Source: Atribacteria bacterium SCGC AAA255-N14 (GTDB taxonomy: Bacteria; Atribacterota; JS1; SB-45; 34-128). From it: a stretch of DNA of 50,978 nucleotides. The translations under genes were made by a program, and so were the position numbers. This document shows positions 25,003-34,840 of the stretch, piece after piece. The notes under the pieces are model-generated. The model was not told the DNA's origin, made no database searches, and saw only the letters and a program-made list of their open reading frames with translations. Location: contig ASPC01000004.1 in NCBI GenBank assembly GCA_000405345.1, positions 1-50,978 on the forward strand, given 5' to 3'. Every line of letters starts with the position of its first letter. Positions within the stretch are counted from its first letter, which is position 1.

Positions 25003-27048
25003 GCCCAACTTCACCAAATCCATAAGCAAAGTATTGCTATATAAGCATTCAGGTCTTTCTATGGTCACTACAGTATTTTACTAAACTGGAAATACGGGTT
25101 ATTTTACCGGATAGACCAAAAAGGTTATAGATCTTCTGGTGTTCTACCTCCGGGACGGTACAGGTTCTAATGAACTTTTGGGTGGTCTTTCCCTCTTCAT
25201 CTTTCATCCGGAAGGCCATGGTTACCCGCTGGTGAGTAGAAAGCAGGTTACGGATGGTAGACCATTTTCTATGGTCACCTGCCATACGTAACCGGTATTC
25301 GATAATATGCAGGATATGATAAGCTAAGACAGAGATAAACATATGGGTATCGACTCTCTTTTCTTTCTGGTGAAAATTAGGCCTTAATCCCAAATATGAT
25401 TTCATGGTAAGCCAGGCATATTCGATATTACCTAGCATTATATAGGTATTCCAGATTTCGGAATCAGAAAGATCGATGCGGTCAGTTCTTAGCACATAAC
25501 TCCCTTCAGAGATTACCTCTTTCTCGTATTTGTTATTCTTTTCCCAGTTAAGGGCTATCGCTTTTAATTTAGGGTCTTGTGAATCTTTTTCTGCTTCCGC
25601 TATTACTTCTACGGAATACAATTTGGCTACTTTAGGATACTTCTCTTTAAGTCTACCTGTTATCTCTATTACCCTCTGATAGTTTTTGGTACCGTGTTTT
25701 TTAGTTAATCCCCTATTAAGGTTTTGTAACCTTTCTAAAAAAAGCCTTTCTATCCTGGTTCTCATTGATTTTTCTTTAGCTTCCTTCTTCTTACTCCTGC
25801 AGAGTATATAGGCCTCTTCTTCTACTTCAAATCTTTTAATTTCCACACCACGAACAGTAGAGATAGCAGAAAAGTCCTGGGAAACCGGTGGTTTCCCCCG
25901 GTTTACCACAATATAGTGGTAATGATTATCTTTTAACCATTTGACGTTTTTAGCGGTAGCGATACCGGCATCTAAAACAATAGTTTTATCATCTGAAGTA
26001 ATGTTCTTCTCCAGTTCTTTTATCATAGTAGAGAGAGTCTCTCCTTCGGCCTGGTTACCGGGGAATAGTTCACTGTATTTAGCAAATCCCGACTCATCTA
26101 TTATCATACCTAAGGTAACTAAACGACAGTCAGTCCTTTTTTCCTTGGGTCTGCCGAATTGAGCTTTAGGGTTATTCTTTTGTTCTCCTTCAAAGTAGGT
26201 ATTGGTAAGATCAAAGAAGAATATCTTTTCCGGTAAGGAAAAGAGGGTCTTTTCCTTAAAAGAGAGATATTGTTCCAGTTTATCTTTTAATTTAAAGAGG
26301 GCATCTCCTCCCCGGTAATAGGAATTAAGGGAGTCATATAACGGTCTTTCGGTTATCTCGTATAAGGAAGAGCGGTTATCTACCCACTCTTTGGTATATC
26401 TTTCACTTCCGGGATCAATCAATCTATTTAATGCTAAGGCTTTAAGTATAGGGATAGGATTGGAGGATACACCATTTTTTAAGAAAAACCTGGTGATTCC
26501 TAATTCCTCCCAGATCGAATTACACAGGTATTCTCCTCCGAAGGTCCGTGACCTCATGGTCTTAAGTGAAGTAATATCTACTTCTGTAAAATCGGTAGAT
26601 TTTACTTCTTCTCTTGAGGTTTTATCAGATATTTTACCGGCTGCTCTCCGGGCGATTTTTTCTATCTTTAAAGGGATTTCGTAAATGCTCGTTTGACCGG
26701 TCAGGATATCTTCAATCCTTCGGGCCAGAGAATGGTATTGGGAAGGGTCAAGATCGATTTTTCCCAGGTTTAGGATAAGACGCTGTCTGGGGCCCTTTTC
26801 AGTCCGGATGCTTTCCACCAAATGGAAGTATTTGTACTTCTTATTAGTTCTCCCGTTTCCTTTAATTACTTGTTTGATATACATATTATAATATTAGCAT
26901 AGAATCCTTCTCTTGTCAACTATATAAAGTACATGTGTGTCACTACAACAAGATATGGATTCCTAACTCCTTATCCTGCAAGGGTTTGAGACTTTTAGAT
27001 AGGGTATTTTAGACAAATTCGAAGAAATTGTGGCGAAGTTGGGTTAAG
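25003..27048 (-). mobile_element. IS1634-type insertion sequence
   Basis: The transposase gene is bounded by imperfect terminal inverted repeats: GCCCAACTTCACCAAAT on the left (about 25003-25020) and, in reverse complement, ACCCAACTTCGCCACAAT on the right (about 27029-27048). A second CCCAACT copy sits at about 24955. I could not fix a target-site duplication. Confidence 0.7.
25049..26884 (-). CDS. IS1634-family transposase
   Basis: A 611-aa IS4-superfamily DDE transposase of full length. It starts 'MYIKQVIKGNGRTNKKYKYF' and has 'GPRQRLILNLGKID' in the N-terminal domain. The core shows 'FFFDLTNTYFEGE', 'AQFGRPKEKRTDCRLVTLGM', 'IVLDAGIATAKNVKWLK' and the C-terminal 'YAWLTMKSYLGLRP' region. 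No frameshift is visible. It inserted between the zinc-ribbon and SPFH genes. Confidence 0.92.
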   Translation of the reverse strand: MYIKQVIKGNGRTNKKYKYFHLVESIRTEKGPRQRLILNLGKIDLDPSQYHSLARRIEDILTGQTSIYEIPLKIEKIARRAAGKISDKTSREEVKSTDFTEVDITSLKTMRSRTFGGEYLCNSIWEELGITRFFLKNGVSSNPIPILKALALNRLIDPGSERYTKEWVDNRSSLYEITERPLYDSLNSYYRGGDALFKLKDKLEQYLSFKEKTLFSLPEKIFFFDLTNTYFEGEQKNNPKAQFGRPKEKRTDCRLVTLGMIIDESGFAKYSELFPGNQAEGETLSTMIKELEKNITSDDKTIVLDAGIATAKNVKWLKDNHYHYIVVNRGKPPVSQDFSAISTVRGVEIKRFEVEEEAYILCRSKKKEAKEKSMRTRIERLFLERLQNLNRGLTKKHGTKNYQRVIEITGRLKEKYPKVAKLYSVEVIAEAEKDSQDPKLKAIALNWEKNNKYEKEVISEGSYVLRTDRIDLSDSEIWNTYIMLGNIEYAWLTMKSYLGLRPNFHQKEKRVDTHMFISVLAYHILHIIEYRLRMAGDHRKWSTIRNLLSTHQRVTMAFRMKDEEGKTTQKFIRTCTVPEVEHQKIYNLFGLSGKITRISSLVKYCSDHRKT

Positions 27049-27334
27049 CATGTTGTTTTTATTGTATTTTAATGAAAATATTTTGTATTGCTTATTAGTA
27101 TATTATTTTTATTTTGTTGGTTATTAAGTAATCAGCCAAATCGAATGAAGATTTCACGACATTTTACAAAAATGACATAGAATCATAATGACTTAACAGA
27201 TTAATTCCAAGAAATTGTAAGAGATTGTCCATCTCTTGGCGCGATAAAAAACAACCGGTAAAATAGCAACAAACTTTGTTATCTAAGCTATTACTAAAAA
27301 TTTAAACGATTTTTATTAATTACATTCTCCAAAT

Positions 27335-28351
27335 TTACAATTGAGATAGGACATTTTTCTTTTTAGTGTCATATTCATCTTTTGTTATTAGGCCAGCCTC
27401 AAAAATTTGTTTTAATTTCTGAAGTTTATTAATTGGATCATCGTTTTTGTTTTGCTTATTTGGTTGAACATTCATTGCACCACCAATTTGCTGTCCAATT
27501 GGTACACCGGCACCAAGTCCGGCACCAAGTCCAAGACCTGCTCCAAGTAATTGCCCCGCACCACCACCTTTATTTTCAGCTGCCTTTTCAAGAGTATTAA
27601 AAGTTCGCACAGTGGTATATGCTTGACCAACATTGGCCTTACTGATTTGTTCGATTTCCATTTTTTTACCAAGAATTTCTTGAAATTTCCTTTGTTCTTC
27701 CTCCGGAATGCTAATGCGTTCAACATTAAAATTTACAATTTCAATTCCAAAACTTTTAAATTCTGGACTAATCGCTCCTTGAGTAAAAAGTGATAGTTCG
27801 TTTAGTTTTGAACTAATCTTAAAAATAGATACATTTTCCTGAGTAAAGTACTTTGCAAGAGCATCTGAAAGACGTTGAACAATTTCTCCCATAAAGTAAT
27901 CTTCAATTCTCAGTGCATCTGTTATTTTTAGTGTGCCTACAATTTTGTTTACGAATAACTGGGAATTTGATATATTAAACCCCCATTTGCCAAACGATCT
28001 TACACTTATAGGAAATTGGTAAATTGGATCAATAATTTGTATTGGTCCCTTTGTCCCCCATTTCAGGTCTCGCTTTACAGTTTTATTTACAAACCAAACT
28101 TCCGCTGTAAAAGGTGTTTTGCCACCAAATGGAAAATTAACTATTTTATTAAGAATTGGTAGATTACCAGCCATAAGTGTATAAGTACCTGATTCAAACA
28201 CATCAAATACCTTTCCACCTTTTACAAAAACAGCTTCTTGACTCTGATTGACAATAAGCTGTGAACCAAGTTTTAGTTCTTCGCTTGGAAACTTCCACAC
28301 CAATAAGTCATTATCTGGTGCATCATGCTTAATTTGATTAACTAATTCCAT
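27335..28351 (-). CDS. SPFH-domain (YdjI-like) protein with C-terminal SHOCT
   Basis: A 338-aa soluble protein. Residues about 15-240 form the SPFH/band-7 fold of the YdjI/virion-core-like type ('NQSQEAVFVKGGKVFDVFES', 'GTYTLMAGNLPILNKIVNFP'), with a helical stretch to about 250. A GAGLGLGAGLGAG linker and a SHOCT motif ('LQKLKQIFEAGLITKDEYD') close the protein. YdjI-type SPFH proteins work in membrane-stress and phage-shock modules with PspA-like partners. AGGGGG lies before the ATG. Its neighbours on this strand are micro-membrane proteins and, past IS1634, a zinc-ribbon protein. Confidence 0.85.
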   Translation of the reverse strand: MELVNQIKHDAPDNDLLVWKFPSEELKLGSQLIVNQSQEAVFVKGGKVFDVFESGTYTLMAGNLPILNKIVNFPFGGKTPFTAEVWFVNKTVKRDLKWGTKGPIQIIDPIYQFPISVRSFGKWGFNISNSQLFVNKIVGTLKITDALRIEDYFMGEIVQRLSDALAKYFTQENVSIFKISSKLNELSLFTQGAISPEFKSFGIEIVNFNVERISIPEEEQRKFQEILGKKMEIEQISKANVGQAYTTVRTFNTLEKAAENKGGGAGQLLGAGLGLGAGLGAGVPIGQQIGGAMNVQPNKQNKNDDPINKLQKLKQIFEAGLITKDEYDTKKKNVLSQL

Positions 28352-28481
28352 TTTTTACCCCCTTAAAGAGTTGATACCGAAGAAAACATTATATTTTATC
28401 CTAATATCTCTGGCGGCAATTGCGCACAACATCTAATATAAAATAGGGAATATGTCCCCTGTCATACAAAATTTCTTGTAA

Positions 28482-28670
28482 TTAGGGAGTGCCGTCTTTC
28501 TTTAAAGAAAATTTGAGGATTATTCCTACCCCAAGCATTATGGCACCAATCCAGAATAAAGTTGGATTATACGGAGTAACTCCTGCCAGTTGAGCGATAC
28601 CGACAAGAAAGCCACATGACCCGCCTGATGTATAAAGACACTGGAAAAAATCTCCTAAATTTCCTCCCAT
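28482..28670 (-). CDS. small membrane protein, 62 aa
   Basis: Two hydrophobic stretches ('GSCGFLVGIAQLAGV' and 'LFWIGAIMLGVGIILKF') and a short charged tail. The ATG immediately follows the stop of the 34-aa gene upstream (TAAATG) with GCAGCAAAG-type spacing, so the two are translationally coupled. Function unknown; probably co-transcribed with the SPFH gene. Confidence 0.6.
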   Translation of the reverse strand: MGGNLGDFFQCLYTSGGSCGFLVGIAQLAGVTPYNPTLFWIGAIMLGVGIILKFSLKKDGTP

Positions 28671-28775
28671 TTACTTTGCTGCCTGACTATAAAATGAAAC
28701 CCACCAAATAATCGACCCTACGGTGACAAATCCACTGAGTCCGAGCAAAATCTGCGTTAATTTCTTTGTTTCCAC
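28671..28775 (-). CDS. 34-aa membrane peptide, coupled to the next gene
   Basis: GTG 28775 has GGAGGAAG 7 nt upstream. The peptide has one helix ('ILLGLSGFVTVGSIIWWVSF') and ends at a TAA directly abutting the next ATG. The strong ribosome binding site and exact coupling support a real gene too short for usual gene calls. Confidence 0.65.
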   Translation of the reverse strand: METKKLTQILLGLSGFVTVGSIIWWVSFYSQAAK

Positions 28776-29085
28776 AATTTCTTCCTCCTTTAAATATATT
28801 TATTCTTGATTTTCTATAGACTAATATGCTGGGATTACTACTTTTAACTGAACAAACAATAGTGAAATAAACATTTATTCCTGAAAATCAAAAGACTATA
28901 CAAAAGAAAAGTTATATCTCTTTCCCTCTTTTTTATATTTTAATTTTGTATTCTTTTTAAGATAATATAACATTAATTTATTTTCTTTATAGATACCATA
29001 TAGAAAAGAGAAAAAAGTTTTTTAATAAATTATTTATTCTATCGTTTCTAAGATATTTAATATTTGAATAATATTTTTATAACTC
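28776..29085. other. AT-rich intergenic stretch
   Basis: Between two minus-strand units. I see no gene and no convincing hairpin. It should contain the promoter of the 28775 gene. Confidence 0.4.
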
Positions 29086-30321
29086 TTATTCCGTTATAGG
29101 AATATTTTTGAATTGAATTGAGAAAAATTTATCATTAGCATAACATTTGATTTCGAGTAAGCTTATTATTTTTGCTTGAGATGAAAAAGCATCAAAGGAA
29201 ACAATGATCTTCATAGGTACGTTAGCAACAAGTGTGTTGTTGACACTACCGGGATTTTTATCCATAACATAATTTCCAAGTTGAATATTATTGTCAAAAT
29301 ATTCATCTCCAAACTCATCAAAAATTCTTGTGTTTCCTTTAACTCGTCCGACCAATGAACCTAAATATGTTGATTCTGGACATGAATACATTGCAAGCCA
29401 GATATCTTGGTCGCTTGTAACGGTTAAGTCAAAATATATTCTGTCTCCTTTTTTTTGCAAATTGATTAAATTAAAGGTGAAGTTCTGAACTTTTACTTCT
29501 TGTATAGTTTTTGCTGTTTTTGTTGAAGTAATATTACCTTTCCCATATACACTGCTTCTAATCCCACTACTTAACAGACCCGTAATAGTCGGATCCTTAA
29601 CCACATCGATTTGAGCAGCAGTTATGGCGGCACCTTTTTCTACATCTACTAAGCGAGTCCTAAGGTCAACAGAATTACCCATATCGGCTACGGTACCAAC
29701 TACTATGGCTTCCACCCCCAGCATATTTCCTATCTCAGCTGCGGTGGAAGAATCAATCATTCCACTAAAACTTTTTCCCAGTTCATTTAATACCTGTTCC
29801 ATTTTCTCTCGTTCTACAACAGTCATTCCCTTTTGAATCAGGTTAGTATAAAGTATATCCTGGACATTCCTGGTAAAGTCATTAAAATCATCTCCATAAG
29901 TAAATTCAGTGATAGCTATTCGGGTCACTTTTTTCATCTCCTGATAAACTTTATCCCCTTCCTGTATAGGCATCACTTTATTAGTTATCTTAGCCAGAGA
30001 CATTTCTTTTCTGACTCCAGTTATCTCTATCTGACCAACTTCTGTCTCCGGGTAACCAATGATTTTTTCACCCTTCTTAAAAGGATTATCCTTGTCCAAT
30101 CTGACTACTTCAAATTTAATACCTTCAACTATACCCGATGCCTGCCCAAGATCAATATAAACTGTTTCCCCACTTACTCCTACTACATAACCTTCTACCG
30201 CAAAGGCAAGTTTGTCAGCAAGTTCACTGACTTTTTGGGAAAGTATATTTTCCTGAGCAAAAGCATTTCCACTGCATAAGTATAAAGCTAATACAATCAA
30301 GATAATCAAGAATTTCTTCAT
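29086..30321 (-). CDS. FlgT_C-CsgG fusion envelope protein (paralog A)
   Basis: A 411-aa protein with a signal peptide ('LIILIVLALYLCSGNAFAQ'), no lipobox. Residues about 40-115 resemble FlgT_C ('VEGYVVGVSGETVYIDLGQA', then 'GIVEGIKFEVVRLD'). Residues about 125-240 resemble CsgG ('VTRIAITEFTYGDDFNDFT', 'MTVVEREKMEQVLNELG', 'AAEIGNMLGVEAIVVGTVAD'). A C-terminal beta domain (about 265-411) follows and differs from the paralog. The domain order is reversed relative to the CsgG-FlgT_C protein at 38974. AAAGGAG lies upstream. It follows its paralog at 30475 by 153 nt. Confidence 0.82.
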   Translation of the reverse strand: MKKFLIILIVLALYLCSGNAFAQENILSQKVSELADKLAFAVEGYVVGVSGETVYIDLGQASGIVEGIKFEVVRLDKDNPFKKGEKIIGYPETEVGQIEITGVRKEMSLAKITNKVMPIQEGDKVYQEMKKVTRIAITEFTYGDDFNDFTRNVQDILYTNLIQKGMTVVEREKMEQVLNELGKSFSGMIDSSTAAEIGNMLGVEAIVVGTVADMGNSVDLRTRLVDVEKGAAITAAQIDVVKDPTITGLLSSGIRSSVYGKGNITSTKTAKTIQEVKVQNFTFNLINLQKKGDRIYFDLTVTSDQDIWLAMYSCPESTYLGSLVGRVKGNTRIFDEFGDEYFDNNIQLGNYVMDKNPGSVNNTLVANVPMKIIVSFDAFSSQAKIISLLEIKCYANDKFFSIQFKNIPITE

Positions 30322-30474
30322 TTTTTAAAGCTCCTTTCTTGATTTAACATATTTGATTTGTAAATTTATTAAATCAATCTAAACTACTAAATATTAAATA
30401 ATTAATAATTCTCTTACGCTAAGTGTCAGACTGGCTTATGTTTGACATAAGAATTAATAATTAAGATTTTAATC

Positions 30475-31692
30475 TTAATTTAATTCTATAGGTCCAAAAT
30501 AAATATTTCGCCTATTATATCTACCGCCTTCACCTGTAGTCCAAAATCCCCAATGCAAATACAAAACAACTACATTTACTTCTTTTTTTATTTTAGGGAA
30601 AGATATTGAAAATTTTAAAGGAATTTTTTGAATAAGTTCTATTCTCTCTGGTAAGGAAGTAGTTGGACGTAAATACATATTTGCAAAGTCATCAAGAAGA
30701 TATGTTTTTGAATTATCTTTATAAAATTCGCAGCTTTGTGGGAGATCTTCTAAGTTTTCGAGTAAAAAGTTAAACTTAAGATTTCTATCTTCAAGCAGCT
30801 GATATGACACTAAAGAAACTTTCCAGCTACCTAAGGGTTCTGTCCATTTAAAATTTAGAGGTACAACTCTTTCGTCTCCTACTTTCTCCTCGATAGAAAT
30901 ATTTTTTTTCATTCCATAGATTGCTGGCCTTCTTCCGTTACTCAAAATTTTGGTAATCGTCGGATCTTTAACCACATCAACCTGAGCAGCAGTTATGGCA
31001 GTACCTTTTTCTACATCCACTAAACGAGCTCTAAGGTCAATAGAATTACCCATATCGGCTACTGTTCCAACTACTATGGCTTCTACTCCCAGCATCTTCC
31101 CTATCTGAGCTGCAGTTGTAGAATCAATCATTCCCGTAAAGGTATTCCCTAATTCTTTTAATACTTGTTCCATTTTTTCTCGTTCTACGACGGTCATTCC
31201 TCTTTGAATCAGGTTAGTGTAAAGCATGTCCTGGACATTTCTGGTAAAATCATTAAATTCATCTCCGTAAGTAAATTCAGTTATGGCTACTCGGGTAACT
31301 TTTTTCATCTCCTGGTAGGCTTTATCACCTTCCTGTATATCCATAACCTTCTTAGTTATTTTGGCCAAGGACATTTCTTTTCTAACTCCAGTTATCTCTA
31401 TCTGACCAACTTCTGTCTCCGGATAACCAATGATTTTATCACCCATCTTAAAGGGATGTTCCTTATCTAACCTTACTACTTCAAATTTAACACCTTCAAC
31501 AATGCCTGCTTCTTGCCCAAGATTAATATAAACTGTTTCCTCACTTGCCCCTACTACATAACCTTCTACCGCGAAGGCTAATTTATCAGCAAGTTCACTA
31601 ACTTTTTGTGAAAGCACATTTTCCTGAGAAAAGGCATTTCCACTGCAGAAGCATAAAGCCAATATAATCAAGATGATCAAGAATTTCTTCAT
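30475..31692 (-). CDS. FlgT_C-CsgG fusion envelope protein (paralog B)
   Basis: A 405-aa protein. The first about 255 residues, including the signal peptide, are nearly identical to those of the 29086-30321 protein. The C-terminal 140 residues are unrelated in sequence ('VPLNFKWTEPLGSWKVSLVS' onward). Recent tandem duplication with an exchanged C-terminal module is the simplest reading. AAAGGAG precedes the ATG. CsgG-like domains form or gate outer-membrane export pores in curli systems; the role here is inferred only by family. Confidence 0.82.
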   Translation of the reverse strand: MKKFLIILIILALCFCSGNAFSQENVLSQKVSELADKLAFAVEGYVVGASEETVYINLGQEAGIVEGVKFEVVRLDKEHPFKMGDKIIGYPETEVGQIEITGVRKEMSLAKITKKVMDIQEGDKAYQEMKKVTRVAITEFTYGDEFNDFTRNVQDMLYTNLIQRGMTVVEREKMEQVLKELGNTFTGMIDSTTAAQIGKMLGVEAIVVGTVADMGNSIDLRARLVDVEKGTAITAAQVDVVKDPTITKILSNGRRPAIYGMKKNISIEEKVGDERVVPLNFKWTEPLGSWKVSLVSYQLLEDRNLKFNFLLENLEDLPQSCEFYKDNSKTYLLDDFANMYLRPTTSLPERIELIQKIPLKFSISFPKIKKEVNVVVLYLHWGFWTTGEGGRYNRRNIYFGPIELN

Positions 31693-31784
31693 TTTTTAAA
31701 TCTCCTTTCTTTATTTAAATTTTTTTAATTTATAAATTTATAAATTGTTATCTATAGATATTTTTACAATCTTATAAAATAAGA

Positions 31785-33584
31785 TTAATTTTGAATTTTT
31801 AGTAAAGCTTTCTTAATATCTTCTCGGCCGGGAGCAATCTTTAGAGCTGATTGGAAAACCTCAATTGCTTTATCAGTTTCACCTATTTCCTGATAAGTGA
31901 GCCCTAAGTAATAGAGTGAATCTACAAAATAAGGTCCCTCAGCAGAAGCTTTTTCTAAAATCTTAATTGCTTCGACATATTGTTTATTGGCATAATAAGA
32001 TTGACCGATATAATAATTGACCTTTTTATTGGTTGGATCGATCTCTAAAACTTTTTTGTATTCATCAATCGCTTGCTCATACTTTTTGTTTTTATAAAAA
32101 ACTATACCCTGACCAATTAAAGCCTCAACATAATTAGAATCTAATACTAATACCTCAGAAAATATTTTAAAAGCATCATCAAATTTATCTAGGTTTACAT
32201 AGGCATAACCAAGATTATTAAGAGAGTTCATATCCTTGGGATCGAGAATGAGGGCCTGTTGGAAGTTTTGAGCTGCCCTTTCGTATAAATGATTAGCAAA
32301 ATAGGCATTCCCACAATAAAAATACATTTCCGCTTGGGGTCTTATTTGGATAGCTTTTTTATATTTATTAATCGCTTGTTCCCATTTCTGTTCCTGGTGA
32401 TAGGCTCGTCCGAGAAGATAATATACTCTTGAAGTATTTAAACCTAATTTAATAGCTTTTTGGAATTCTTCGATAGCTAAAAAATTATTTTGTTCTTGTA
32501 GATACAATTCTCCCAAAGCCAGATGTTCTTCTTTACTACGGGCATATTTAAGTTTAAATTCTAATATTCTATTCTTCCCTTTATGAGCAATATAAACCAG
32601 ATTATGCGGAGAAATAGCCATATCCAAAGGATTAGTTAATTTAGTTTGACTAATCGGATATTGAGTTAAAAATTTACCTTTTTCATCAAATTCAAACATC
32701 TTGTCTTTTGCTTTATCAATTACTAAAAAATTGCCTTCTCTATCTTCAGCAATTCCTATCAGTTCCTCCATCATATTATCCCCAAATTGGCCTACAAAAT
32801 ACCCATTTTTATCAAAGAGTTTCAAAGGATTTTTATCAATATCAACAATTAAGATATTGCCTTCGCTATTCAAAGTAATTTCCTTGGGATTTAATAGTAT
32901 ATTTTCTCCAAATATCTTTCCTAATTCGCCATTTATATTTAATATTTGAACTTTGGTAGAATCTAAGAGGAAAACATTCAGCTCTTTATCAACAGTTATA
33001 CCTATGGGTTTCTCTATATATTTAATATTAATGACTTTTAAAGGAATCCCATCTACACTGAATTGCCGTATCTCGTGGTAAAATGAATCAATTACGAATA
33101 GAGTATTGTTTTGATAACATATGTCTATAGGCTGGAAAAAATTATCTCTTTTGTTTCCTTCCCTACTAAAAGTTAATAATAAATTTCCTTGTGAATTAAA
33201 TTTCTGAATATTATGATTATATCTATCAGCAACATAAACATTGTCTTCATCATCTACAGTAAGGGTAATAGCAGTGGATAATTCTCCGTCCTGGAAACCT
33301 TGAGGACCAAACCCACAGAGGAATAAAAGATAAGGAGTCTCACTATCTTTATATTTAGACTTAATTTTAGTTATTATGCTTTGGGCTTCGTCATTATCAG
33401 ACTGGGTAACAAGAATTTTTTCACATTCTTCTATTGCTTCATTTGTATAGCCGTTTTTATAGTAAAGCTTAGCCCTTTCCAGATATATTTTCGACAAATC
33501 AGTATTGGCTGCTGCCGTAAATGCAATAAACCACAAAACAATAAATATTATTATGATTTTTGTAATTTTAGGATAAGAAATCAT
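31785..33584 (-). CDS. NHL-TPR repeat protein
   Basis: ATG 33584 is chosen because GAGGT lies 10 nt upstream; the frame is open 14 codons further to 33626. It encodes 599 aa with an N-terminal membrane anchor or signal ('IIIIFIVLWFIAFTAAA'), one TPR-like motif (about 30-65), NHL-type beta-propeller repeats (about 85-345; 'VDDEDNVYVADRYNHNIQKF'), and about seven TPR units (about 355-599; 'NSLNNLGYAYVNLDKFDDAF'). Such proteins serve as scaffolds at the envelope. It sits in the FlgT/LPP20/CsgG block and is likely co-transcribed. Confidence 0.85.
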   Translation of the reverse strand: MISYPKITKIIIIFIVLWFIAFTAAANTDLSKIYLERAKLYYKNGYTNEAIEECEKILVTQSDNDEAQSIITKIKSKYKDSETPYLLFLCGFGPQGFQDGELSTAITLTVDDEDNVYVADRYNHNIQKFNSQGNLLLTFSREGNKRDNFFQPIDICYQNNTLFVIDSFYHEIRQFSVDGIPLKVINIKYIEKPIGITVDKELNVFLLDSTKVQILNINGELGKIFGENILLNPKEITLNSEGNILIVDIDKNPLKLFDKNGYFVGQFGDNMMEELIGIAEDREGNFLVIDKAKDKMFEFDEKGKFLTQYPISQTKLTNPLDMAISPHNLVYIAHKGKNRILEFKLKYARSKEEHLALGELYLQEQNNFLAIEEFQKAIKLGLNTSRVYYLLGRAYHQEQKWEQAINKYKKAIQIRPQAEMYFYCGNAYFANHLYERAAQNFQQALILDPKDMNSLNNLGYAYVNLDKFDDAFKIFSEVLVLDSNYVEALIGQGIVFYKNKKYEQAIDEYKKVLEIDPTNKKVNYYIGQSYYANKQYVEAIKILEKASAEGPYFVDSLYYLGLTYQEIGETDKAIEVFQSALKIAPGREDIKKALLKIQN

Positions 33585-33734
33585 ATAATTTTTTACCTCA
33601 ATTATATAATATATTTCTCTTGGCATTAATTTAAGTTTTGTAAAATTTAATATAATCTTAAAGGCTATTACCTTATGGTAATGTGCAAAGTATCTTCCTT
33701 AGTCCTTTTTATATCTAAATCCATAAAACTTAAA

Positions 33735-34775
33735 TCATATAAGTTCTCCACTAATCCTTGCATATCTCCTAAATTTTTTTAGGATTAATTCAGCTCTATC
33801 ATTTTCTATAAAATTAACCTTTACCTCAATAACTGAGAGCATCTTACCTATTAGTTCTTTTAATTTATCAAATTGATAATCACTTTTTAAACTATCAATA
33901 AACAAGTGAATGATTTTAATCTCTTCAAGATTTCGATATTCAGCCAATCTTTCTATCAAATAATCGGCCATCTGCTCACCTGCTAAATTTAAAGCCATCT
34001 TACTTGCACTATTTTCGGTAATACCTGCTCCGGATATCTGTAGATTATGGGCCGCTATAATTTTATCATTATCTGTTTTATGGACCTGGACTTCAAGATA
34101 AGCGCGTACAGAATGAAAATCCGATACCTTACCTGTTTTTTCACTACTTACTTTACCAATGATAACCACGTTGGCACCATAATACATCGCAAGCTCTAAA
34201 ACTGCTTTTTTATCCCCTTCTAAAATTCTCTTAATTAAAGGATTTCTATATATGCTTTCCCTCTCCTGTTTACCTACAACTGAAAAACCAGTTTTAAGTA
34301 ATCCATCAATAATAGTCGATTCAGCTGTACGATCTATTATTTCTTTCCCGTTATGTTTCTCAGGAATAATAACCAAGATACGAGGCTCTAAGCAGATAAT
34401 TGCTTTAATTTTTAAGCTATATATACCTTCTTCTTTTTTCTCTGAACCCTCAATCACTTCATAAGTAACTACATGCCCTTTGGCCTCTTTGTAAACCGCA
34501 ATTTCCAATTTAGAAAAATCTTCCATTAAAATTTCTTCTTCAATATAGAGGCCAAGTACTCGCTCTACTGCATGACGCAAAGCATCAGCAATAGCCCGAT
34601 TCCTGGCATTAGCAATGTCCTCATTAGGCTGAATGGAAGACATACCTTCTACTATAATTTCTTGAACATTACCACAACTAATTCCGGTAGTTTCAGCTAA
34701 AACTGGCAATAAATTCATTATGATTAATAATAAAATTACTGCTATTTTTGATATCCAATAAAATTCCTTCTTCAT
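33735..34775 (-). CDS. FlgT_N-like envelope protein
   Basis: A 346-aa protein with a signal peptide ('IAVILLLIIMNLLPVLAE'). Residues about 30-125 match the FlgT N-terminal domain ('VEGMSSIQPNEDIANARNRA' and 'ALRHAVERVLGLYI'). Residues about 130-245 resemble the FlgT middle/CsgG-type fold ('GLLKTGFSVVGKQERESIYR', 'GANVVIIGKVSSEKTG'). FlgT is a periplasmic/outer-membrane protein of flagellar H-ring systems; no flagellar genes occur in the window. AGGAGG lies 6 nt before the ATG. It follows the LPP20-type gene by 65 nt, in the order of flgP-flgT loci. Confidence 0.8.
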   Translation of the reverse strand: MKKEFYWISKIAVILLLIIMNLLPVLAETTGISCGNVQEIIVEGMSSIQPNEDIANARNRAIADALRHAVERVLGLYIEEEILMEDFSKLEIAVYKEAKGHVVTYEVIEGSEKKEEGIYSLKIKAIICLEPRILVIIPEKHNGKEIIDRTAESTIIDGLLKTGFSVVGKQERESIYRNPLIKRILEGDKKAVLELAMYYGANVVIIGKVSSEKTGKVSDFHSVRAYLEVQVHKTDNDKIIAAHNLQISGAGITENSASKMALNLAGEQMADYLIERLAEYRNLEEIKIIHLFIDSLKSDYQFDKLKELIGKMLSVIEVKVNFIENDRAELILKKFRRYARISGELI

Positions 34776-34790
34776 AATTTACCTCCTTTC

Positions 34791-34826
34791 AATTTAAAGG
34801 GGGAACAATGTTCCCCCTTTAAATTT
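34791..34826. terminator. stem-loop between LPP20-like and FlgT-like genes
   Basis: The arms AATTTAAAGGGGGAAC and GTTCCCCCTTTAAATT pair perfectly around a short loop. It lies 15 nt after the LPP20-like stop. There is only a short T-run, so it could stabilise or process the transcript, or partly terminate it and set the gene ratio. Confidence 0.6.
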
Positions 34827-34840
34827 TAGAGTTTTAATGA

